This document shows positions 31,236 to 35,951 of a DNA stretch of 35,951 nucleotides, piece by piece. Each line of letters begins with the position of its first letter. Position 1 is the stretch's first letter. The DNA lies in assembly GCA_017508305.1 (NCBI GenBank), contig JAFVZF010000114.1, positions 1 to 35,951 on the forward strand, written 5' to 3'. Made by a program: the position numbers and the translations under genes. The notes under the pieces are model-generated. The model searched no databases. It saw only the letters and a program-made list of their open reading frames with translations, and was not told where the DNA came from. Source of the DNA: Paludibacteraceae bacterium (GTDB lineage: Bacteria > Bacteroidota > Bacteroidia > Bacteroidales > Paludibacteraceae).

Positions 31236-31568
31236 TTAATGTTTAAATTTTCGTTTTAGTTCTTCGTTTCGCTTCTGTTCTCGCTCCATCCGTTCTATCT
31301 CCCGTTCTAACTTGGCGAAAAACTCGATAGTGGTATAGTGGCACAGACGCTCACGTTTACTCTCGGTTACTACTTCTTCCCATTCGTCGTAGTTTTGTTG
31401 GATTTTATTGAGGTAGTTAAACGCATCAAGTCTTGGTGTAGGCCGTTGAGTTGTTCGTTCAGCATCGAATACCCGTTTAAATCGCCAACGGCATTCGTTA
31501 AGAACGGCATCAATTCCTTCAACGGCCTTTGCATAAAAAAACTTTCCACGTCCATATCCTTTTTCCAA
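31236..31568 (-). CDS. Tail assembly chaperone T-like extension (-1 frame)
   Basis: The open frame (110 codons from its first Met) lies in the -1 frame of the G-like gene and overlaps it by 199 bp. It has a charged helical end (LEREIERMEREQKRNEELKRK). A fusion by -1 frameshifting at 31481-31475 would join 175 residues of the G-like protein to 79 residues of this frame (254 in all). The tape measure gene begins 5 bp later. It may not be translated separately at all. Confidence 0.65.
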   Translation of the reverse strand: MEKGYGRGKFFYAKAVEGIDAVLNECRWRFKRVFDAERTTQRPTPRLDAFNYLNKIQQNYDEWEEVVTESKRERLCHYTTIEFFAKLEREIERMEREQKRNEELKRKFKH

Positions 31569-31999
31569 CGTGCAATTTTCTTTTCTGCGTATTCAGGCTC
31601 CCACACCTCAGGTTTTTCGCTCGCATCAAAATACACAATTGAAGCAAGGCGATAACAAAGGTCAATATCTGCCGTTAGTGACAAACGGTCCTTAAGCATT
31701 GCGTTCAGCTGGTTGATGCGGAAGATGTCAATCTTATTTTCGTGCAGTACCTCGTCTATTGCCTTGGTGTATTGTAGTAAGAAGTCACGAGAGCAACGCA
31801 TTTCTATCTCATTAAAACAAGACAGTGCAGCTCTGCCCCTTGCCCATGGTAAATTGGTAATGTCCGAATAGCAGTAATATTTCTTACCGCCAGACGTAAA
31901 TGCGTACTCTATACGGTAAAGTGCTTTTTGTTCACGGCGTTTGTCGATCTCAATACGCCATGTTTCTTTTAGGTCTTTGATTAACTGAATGAAATTCAT
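31370..31999 (-). CDS. Tail assembly chaperone G-like protein (zero frame)
   Basis: The 209-residue product is helical, soluble and encoded just before the tape measure gene, overlapped by a second frame, as in the G/GT chaperones of lambda-like phages. Recognisable stretches are TWRIEIDKRREQKALYRIEY and EIEMRCSRDFLLQYTKAIDEV. Codons near 31541-31535 and 31481-31475 contain in-phase slippery heptamers (see the frameshift site). The start overlaps the preceding stop by 4 bp (ATGA). Confidence 0.7.
   Translation of the reverse strand: MNFIQLIKDLKETWRIEIDKRREQKALYRIEYAFTSGGKKYYCYSDITNLPWARGRAALSCFNEIEMRCSRDFLLQYTKAIDEVLHENKIDIFRINQLNAMLKDRLSLTADIDLCYRLASIVYFDASEKPEVWEPEYAEKKIARWKKDMDVESFFMQRPLKELMPFLTNAVGDLNGYSMLNEQLNGLHQDLMRLTTSIKSNKTTTNGKK
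31475..31481 (-). promoter_or_regulatory. Programmed -1 ribosomal frameshift site (T TTA AAC)
   Basis: In the coding sense the heptamer TTTAAAC is in the correct phase for slippage (zero-frame codons GAT-TTA-AAC), and the -1 frame is open after it. A second in-phase heptamer, T TTT TTT at 31541-31535, lies 60 nt upstream. Either could shift ribosomes from the G-like to the T-like frame. I could not assess a downstream stimulatory pseudoknot. Confidence 0.6.
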
Positions 32000-32235
32000 T
32001 GTTGTAGGTTATTTAGTTGGTTATGTAAATCACTTATACTTGTTCCGGTGGCGTGAGTGCTTCCACGCACAAACAGTTTCCACAATCCACGAGCTGGCCA
32101 GGTATTAACCTCTATTCTCGGCTGCTTAATGTAGATGTAAGGCGAACCGTTGCAAACGCACCCACGATGAGAGAAACGGAAACCAGCAGACAGCAGAACA
32201 TCCTCGCTACGCTCTTTGTATTCTTCCTTAGTCAT
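31996..32235 (-). CDS. Small unknown phage protein, 79 residues
   Basis: The product is soluble, with a helical start (MTKEEYKERSEDVLLSAGFR) and a beta-rich Cys-containing middle (HRGCVCNGSPYIYIKQPRIE). No family is recognised. It overlaps the G-like gene by ATGA and the preceding gene by 8 bp, so it is translated in the same operon between the terminase and tail modules. Confidence 0.6.
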   Translation of the reverse strand: MTKEEYKERSEDVLLSAGFRFSHRGCVCNGSPYIYIKQPRIEVNTWPARGLWKLFVRGSTHATGTSISDLHNQLNNLQQ

Positions 32236-32605
32236 CTATTCGCTCTCCTCTCTGATATTTAGCCACAATGGCATTACGATAGTCACACTCAAGTAGCGGA
32301 GAATACTCGCTTTGTATTTTCTTGGATGCTTTCTTATTGTGATTACGCAGTCCTTTGCGTGTGCCGTAGTAGAATTCTTTGCCGTGTTGAATAACAAACA
32401 CCACATCGCCACATTGAGTGGAAACGTGGCACGCCTCGCGGCAAGCATTCGCCTTGCGTATATTGTGGACCAATAGCCTTATCCACTTATACGGATAAAT
32501 CACCCAGCAGAACAACACCACGAATAACGTAGAGAATAACACCACCCAAAATGGTGGGCGCTCTGCTGTAAAGTCTCTTGTGTATGGCATACTATTAGTC
32601 TTCAT
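32228..32605 (-). CDS. Small single-pass membrane protein
   Basis: The product is 125 residues with one strong membrane helix (WVVLFSTLFVVLFCWVIYPY, about residues 19-38) and a basic cytoplasmic tail (VFVIQHGKEFYYGTRKGLRN, then HNKKASKK). I have no family for it. It overlaps both neighbours, by 11 and 8 bp. I prefer the ATG at 32605; an ATG at 32590 is also possible. Confidence 0.55.
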   Translation of the reverse strand: MKTNSMPYTRDFTAERPPFWVVLFSTLFVVLFCWVIYPYKWIRLLVHNIRKANACREACHVSTQCGDVVFVIQHGKEFYYGTRKGLRNHNKKASKKIQSEYSPLLECDYRNAIVAKYQRGERIDD

Positions 32606-32894
32606 GGTACAGATATTTAAGAAGTGCAGCAATCAACGTATTAGCCCCGATAACACCCACCATGGTAGGCAGAATATACCAATCAAGGCCATAAATGAGA
32701 GGGTAAAGCACAAGTGTGTAGATGCCGCCCATGCAGATGTTACAATCATACAGAGGGCGTGAAAGCACACCCATGTGTACTTTAGTTAGCCACTCGGTGA
32801 GTTTCACTCTCACGCAGTTAAGTAGCATACCATCGTGTAGTGACACGTGTATGCCAGTAATAATCAGTGATAGAACAATAATCTTAGTTAACAT
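32595..32894 (-). CDS. Small multi-pass membrane protein with a CxxC motif
   Basis: The product is 99 residues with three hydrophobic segments (TKIIVLSLIITGIHVSL; ICMGGIYTLVLYPLIYGL; YILPTMVGVIGANTLIAALL). PLYDCNICMGG near residues 47-57 has a CxxC just before the second helix, a pattern seen in small phage membrane proteins of unknown role. The ATG at 32894 overlaps the end of terminase by 11 bp; a longer frame from 33014 lies inside the terminase gene and is rejected. Confidence 0.6.
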   Translation of the reverse strand: MLTKIIVLSLIITGIHVSLHDGMLLNCVRVKLTEWLTKVHMGVLSRPLYDCNICMGGIYTLVLYPLIYGLDWYILPTMVGVIGANTLIAALLKYLYHED

Positions 32895-34383
32895 AATTGA
32901 TTGGTGTAAATAGGTTGTAAAACTGATGAAAAAAGTATCTTGCATTATCCAAGAAGTCAGCCTGTTGTGCCTCGTCCTTACGATCGTCTTTAATCGGCTT
33001 GTTATCCTTGTCACTCATTACGTTCTCAAAGTCGAAAATGAGCGGTTTACAGCGTTCTTCATCCACGATGATGTTGTATTGTTCAAAAATGTTATTCATA
33101 AACAAACGGCTCTCTGCAAGGCGTGGATTGCTCTTAGATACTTGGATTGATGAACGACCAAGGCGGAAGAACATACGTATCTCGTCGTAGTTATTCAGTA
33201 GCGACATGGTAGTAGCGTTATTCCCGGCACAGTCTCCCGTAATAATCAGCATAGCACGAGGGTAACGTTTCTCAATCTCAACGCATATCATTCGTGTAGT
33301 AGCATTGTGTAGCTTTACAGTGTCGATGCCATAGACGCAATTACTTGTTATCTGCCACATAGAACACGTCATCGGGTCTCTATTAAAGTCAAACGAAACG
33401 TACAGCGGTAGTTTATGATTGTAGGTTGTTTTACCCACGTTACGAGAGCGAGTAAAGGCAAACAGCCATTGCTTGTCGCTCATGGTGATTGGGTTCTGCT
33501 GATACTGTGTTTCAAAAACATATTTGTTATTAAGTTTCATATCTTCGAGCTCGGCAACCGTAAACTTCTCAGGATACAAAGAACGTTTAGATCCGTCTTC
33601 GTCCTCGATAAGTGCAGGCAGCGAAACAACCTTCCATTTGTCTGGCTCGTTCTTTTGCAAGTAACCACAAAGGTCTTCCTTGTGTAGTCTCTGCATGATA
33701 ATGATAATGGGAGTAGTACGGTCGTTACGACGCGAAAGGATTGTGTCCTTGAATGTATCAATCACTGTTTGGCGAGCAATAGCAGAGTCGGCATCACGCA
33801 CCTTTAGCGGGTCGTCAATGATGATAGCACCGCCCCACTCTGGTTTATACGCCTTAAATTGAGATTTACGACCATCTTCTCTGTCAAGGAACGAGTTAAT
33901 ATCCGATGCGTCAGATTGAGCAATACCAGCACCGAAACCGGTTATTTGCCCTTTGGAAGACACAGCATAAACACCGCCGCCCTCGGTAGTGTACCATAGG
34001 TTTTTAGCAGAAGAATCGTTGCTTATCTTTACCCATGGGAACAGTTCTTGGTACCAATCAGAACACACAGCATCGCGTATCTTCTTGCTGGTGTCAAGTA
34101 TTAAGTCTTGCGAATAGGAAGACAAAATATAACGGGCACATGGATTCATTGCAAGACCTTTCAGAACCTTGCTTTTAATTATTTCAGTCTTACCAGAACG
34201 TGGAAACACATTGACCATTACGTTTTGAATATACCCCTCAAAAATCTCGTCAAACACTTGCGCAATACGCTTGTGGCACTCGGCAATAACCATCTTCTGA
34301 TTGTATTGCCGTGCAAACATAAAGCGAGCAGCAAACAAGCTGTCGTCATATATGCACTTACGTATTACTTGGTTTTGTGTCAT
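32884..34383 (-). CDS. terL: Terminase large subunit
   Basis: The 499-residue motor packages DNA into the head and cuts it. The ATPase half has Walker A (NVFPRSGKTEII, residues 58-69, K65), a Q-rich/adenine region (SSYSQDLILDTSKKIRD), Walker B (GAIIIDDPL, D190-D191) and a C-motif-like IMQRLHKEDL. The nuclease half has VSFDFNRDP (D332) and ITGDCAGN (about D389), the RNase H-like metal sites. Length is normal. It begins 17 bp after the TerS-like gene and overlaps the next gene. Confidence 0.95.
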   Translation of the reverse strand: MTQNQVIRKCIYDDSLFAARFMFARQYNQKMVIAECHKRIAQVFDEIFEGYIQNVMVNVFPRSGKTEIIKSKVLKGLAMNPCARYILSSYSQDLILDTSKKIRDAVCSDWYQELFPWVKISNDSSAKNLWYTTEGGGVYAVSSKGQITGFGAGIAQSDASDINSFLDREDGRKSQFKAYKPEWGGAIIIDDPLKVRDADSAIARQTVIDTFKDTILSRRNDRTTPIIIIMQRLHKEDLCGYLQKNEPDKWKVVSLPALIEDEDGSKRSLYPEKFTVAELEDMKLNNKYVFETQYQQNPITMSDKQWLFAFTRSRNVGKTTYNHKLPLYVSFDFNRDPMTCSMWQITSNCVYGIDTVKLHNATTRMICVEIEKRYPRAMLIITGDCAGNNATTMSLLNNYDEIRMFFRLGRSSIQVSKSNPRLAESRLFMNNIFEQYNIIVDEERCKPLIFDFENVMSDKDNKPIKDDRKDEAQQADFLDNARYFFHQFYNLFTPINYVN

Positions 34384-34400
34384 TGTGCGATTGGATTGGT

Positions 34401-34784
34401 TTACATTCGTTTTGATAACTCGGCGATAAACTCAGCCGCTTCTTCGGCTGTCAATTCTTTTTCTGCTTTCACGTGGGCGTCAACCTGTGCTTTTACGTTT
34501 ACAGTCTGTTCTACCGCTTGTCCGTTAATCTCGGTTAGTAGTTTAGCAGCCTTGGTGTCTCCGTTCCACGCAGCTTTATACATACTTACAACAACGGCAC
34601 CATCCCAGGTGGTTGTTTCTTCCTCGCCCTCTGCATTCTCAATCTTAATAGCCTGCTTGCCGTAGAATTTAGCCCAATCACGCAGTGACTTGTTTCTGCG
34701 GGCACTCTCACGGCTCTTTTTGTTGGCCGCTTTGGCTGTCTCGCTGGTAAACGATGTTCTATTTTTCTTCTTCTTGTGGTCCAT
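34401..34784 (-). CDS. terS: Terminase small subunit-like protein
   Basis: The 127-residue protein has a basic N-terminus (MDHKKKKNRTSFTSETAKAA), helices SRESARRNKSLRDWAKFYGKQA and the motif VVSMYKAAWNGDTKAAKLL typical of small terminase subunits, then a Glu-rich helical oligomerisation end. It would recognise phage DNA and load the large subunit. It lies 17 bp before terL. GGGAG at 8 nt before the ATG sets the start. The 146 bp upstream are AT-rich and noncoding with short hairpins (for example AATAATC/GATTATT near 34846-34863). Confidence 0.85.
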   Translation of the reverse strand: MDHKKKKNRTSFTSETAKAANKKSRESARRNKSLRDWAKFYGKQAIKIENAEGEEETTTWDGAVVVSMYKAAWNGDTKAAKLLTEINGQAVEQTVNVKAQVDAHVKAEKELTAEEAAEFIAELSKRM

Positions 34785-34930
34785 AAATAATTTCTCCCGT
34801 TAAACCGTGTTAAGCACGGCAATATATCACGTAACAAAAATAATAATCTTTTTGATTATTTTGTTATCATTCAGGCTTTTATTTTTACAAAAAAAAGAAT
34901 GAGTACTAAAAAAGTACCCATCCCAATTTA

Positions 34931-35059
34931 TCAGTTTTGCCCACAAGGTGGCTCTTTGGCGTATTCTACAAGTTTACTCAACCTCTTGCAGTAACGCCCT
35001 CTAATTGTCTCGTAAGCTTCCTTACACTTTTGACACGTTGGATTTGTTCTGCTTGCCAT
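34931..35059 (-). CDS. Very small Cys-rich protein, 42 residues
   Basis: The open frame reads MASRTNPTCQKCKEAYETIR, then a basic YCKRLSKLVEYAKEPPCGQN and stop. A CxxC pair and two more cysteines suggest a zinc ribbon. It overlaps the preceding gene by 38 bp and ends 146 bp before the TerS-like gene. No clear Shine-Dalgarno is seen, but Bacteroidota often lack one. The cysteine spacing and the operon position support it being real. Confidence 0.5.
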   Translation of the reverse strand: MASRTNPTCQKCKEAYETIRGRYCKRLSKLVEYAKEPPCGQN

Positions 35060-35240
35060 TGCTTAGAAAATTATCGCATTTACGGTTCTTATACATACTC
35101 GAAATAAAACTAACCAACATCGGTCTATCGTTTGGGTTCATTGCCTTATAAACGCAAAAGAGCGAGAATCTACGGCATTTGTAAGCAAGCGGGCATTTAT
35201 ACCCGCTACAATGTGCTACGTCTGCATTATACGATTTCAT
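35022..35240 (-). CDS. Small Cys-rich protein, 72 residues
   Basis: The product has a cysteine cluster at its start (HCSGYKCPLAYKC, C11, C16, C22, with more at 29 and 55), probably a metal site, and a basic, Asn/Lys-rich C-terminus. Similar small proteins occur before the terminase in Bacteroidota phages. I chose the ATG at 35240, 14 bp inside the end of the preceding gene, rather than one at 35267, which would overlap more. Function unknown. Confidence 0.55.
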   Translation of the reverse strand: MKSYNADVAHCSGYKCPLAYKCRRFSLFCVYKAMNPNDRPMLVSFISSMYKNRKCDNFLSNGKQNKSNVSKV

Positions 35241-35951
35241 TGCCGTTATACTCCTCTGTAAATTCACGAGGGATGTATATTAGCGACGGCATCGGATTGA
35301 TTTTTTCTACCAATGTTTCATAATTCACACCCTCGGTTTTGCGTTTCTCAATATCAAGTTTTATCGCAAAGATTGCTTTATCAGAGTTATAACTGTTCAC
35401 AAAATAACGCACAGTCATTGGGCTTAAACCTTCTACCTTCACCACTATATCCACGTCGTAAAACTTCTTAGTTTGCTCTACATCTTTGTTTTCTACATGG
35501 TCAAGACTTCGCAAGTTATCTTCAAGTAGTATCACATCGCCAATAGATGCAATAGACATGATGTAATACTCACTCTTGAACATCTGTTCTGCATAGTCGT
35601 TAAAGATGCAACGGGCATTGTCTATGCTATTGGCATAAAGCACAAACGTATAGCTTTTACCATTGTACAAACACTTAATTTTCCATACGGAAGATTTGTT
35701 TTTCACGCCCTCAGAACCTGCACGGCATTGGTTACTTACTTCTACCTCGGTAATATCTCCACTACTCATGTAGAAGTTTAAAGTCATTAGGTTCTCTTGG
35801 TCCAGGTACTCGCCCCTTTCCATGATCACTTCGTAACGATCTACAGACACAACTTTACCTATTCCTTGTGGTGTTTCCATAATAGATCCAATTTTTGGTA
35901 AATCTTTTTTTAATTCAGAATAAACTTCATTTTCATATCCTAAGCAACAAA
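35227..35951 (-). CDS. Phage protein with a PSP1-like N-terminal part (5' end outside the window)
   Basis: The frame is open from the right edge to the stop at 35227. Before the Met at 35880 it reads CCLGYENEVYSELKKDLPKI, and just after METPQGIGKVVSVD. The CCL.YE...Y.EL...LP..G....TP.G.GKV pattern resembles the PSP1 domain of RicT/YaaT-type proteins. The rest (about 190 residues) is a beta-rich, acidic protein that I do not recognise, with LPMP-like PMPSLIYIPREF at the end. If translation began at 35880 it would be 217 residues. The PSP1 link is moderate; a phage-specific protein with a similar small barrel is the alternative. Confidence 0.55.
   Translation of the reverse strand, partial: CCLGYENEVYSELKKDLPKIGSIMETPQGIGKVVSVDRYEVIMERGEYLDQENLMTLNFYMSSGDITEVEVSNQCRAGSEGVKNKSSVWKIKCLYNGKSYTFVLYANSIDNARCIFNDYAEQMFKSEYYIMSIASIGDVILLEDNLRSLDHVENKDVEQTKKFYDVDIVVKVEGLSPMTVRYFVNSYNSDKAIFAIKLDIEKRKTEGVNYETLVEKINPMPSLIYIPREFTEEYNGNEIV

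Larger units (their letters stand above)
7571..35951 (-). mobile_element. Prophage late region (head, tail, DGR, lysis), incomplete at the right
   Basis: From just after tRNA-Lys to the right edge almost every gene is a phage gene and reads leftward. Terminase, portal, MuF-like head protein, scaffold, capsid, tail chaperones, tape measure, tail fibres, holin, endolysin and spanin-like genes are all present. Integrase, repressor and replication genes are absent and must lie to the right if the element is intact. The tRNA flank suggests integration at its 3' end, but only one end is in view, so the exact left boundary is an estimate. Tight spacing and 4-bp start/stop overlaps indicate long operons. 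Confidence 0.88.

Noticed and set aside
32895..33014. Longer start for the small membrane protein, adding 40 residues
   Set aside because: The extension lies in the terminase gene and is basic, non-hydrophobic sequence; the ATG at 32894 gives a normal short overlap.
34800..34870. Promoter for TerS using TATTTTTG (34842-34835, minus strand)
   Set aside because: The -7 box fits, but there is no TTTG at the proper distance and the region is so AT-rich that chance matches are expected.
7571..35951. CRISPR array, IS element or transposase
   Set aside because: No regularly spaced repeats and no transposase motifs were found; the only long repeat pair is the DGR template and variable repeat.

Overview
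The window is a bacterial chromosome segment carrying most of the late region of an integrated tailed phage. The host looks like a member of the Bacteroidota, probably Bacteroidales. The -33/-7 promoters have the Bacteroidales form (TTTG, 19-20 bp, TAnnTTTG), and the flanking genes are typical of that group: a NamZ/DUF1343 muramidase, a DUF5063 protein and an ECF sigma locus with a Spy-like periplasmic protein. DNA is AT-rich throughout. I cannot name the genus.

Host part, 1 to about 7570. The left edge holds the N-terminus of a small membrane protein and an unknown gene. Next is a two-gene operon of a 100-residue protein and a protein resembling a class III nucleotide cyclase. Leftward genes follow: namZ, an RlmI-type 23S rRNA methyltransferase, a DEDDy exonuclease and a DUF5063 protein. 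A long nested hairpin lies between namZ and rlmI. Rightward from 5926 are an ECF sigma factor, a likely membrane anti-sigma/partner protein and a Spy-like periplasmic protein. A tRNA-Lys(UUU) gene with its own promoter at 7498-7570 ends the host block.

Prophage part, about 7571 to the right edge. Nearly all genes run leftward, towards the tRNA. In transcription order they are: a partial PSP1-like gene, two small Cys-rich proteins, TerS, TerL, small membrane proteins, overlapping tail chaperones with a -1 frameshift site, tape measure, tail proteins, portal, a MuF-like head protein, [opposite-strand cassette], a coiled-coil protein, scaffold, major capsid, connectors, probable tail tube, tail fibre proteins, a beta-helix receptor-binding candidate, a DGR reverse transcriptase, holin, M15 endolysin, a spanin-like lipoprotein and a VRR-NUC nuclease. 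No integrase or repressor module is visible; these probably lie past the right edge. No tail sheath gene is recognised, so a siphovirus-like virion is the best guess.

Two systems stand out. (1) The head protein at 21069-23498 is a fusion of an N-terminal MuF-like domain and a C-terminal R-S-ExE ADP-ribosyltransferase. Facing it tail-to-tail on the other strand is a DraG/ARH-type ADP-ribosylglycohydrolase, the last gene of an Xre/unknown/ASCH/ARH cassette. The two genes share one hairpin terminator that covers both stop codons. This looks like a capsid-borne toxin with an enzymatic antidote. (2) A complete diversity-generating retroelement lies at 9543-13289. The template repeat (10996-11084) and variable repeat (12876-12964) align over 89 nt with 12 differences, all at template adenines in the coding sense. 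Unusually, the variable repeat is at codons 109-138 of a 652-codon beta-helix protein rather than at its C-terminus.
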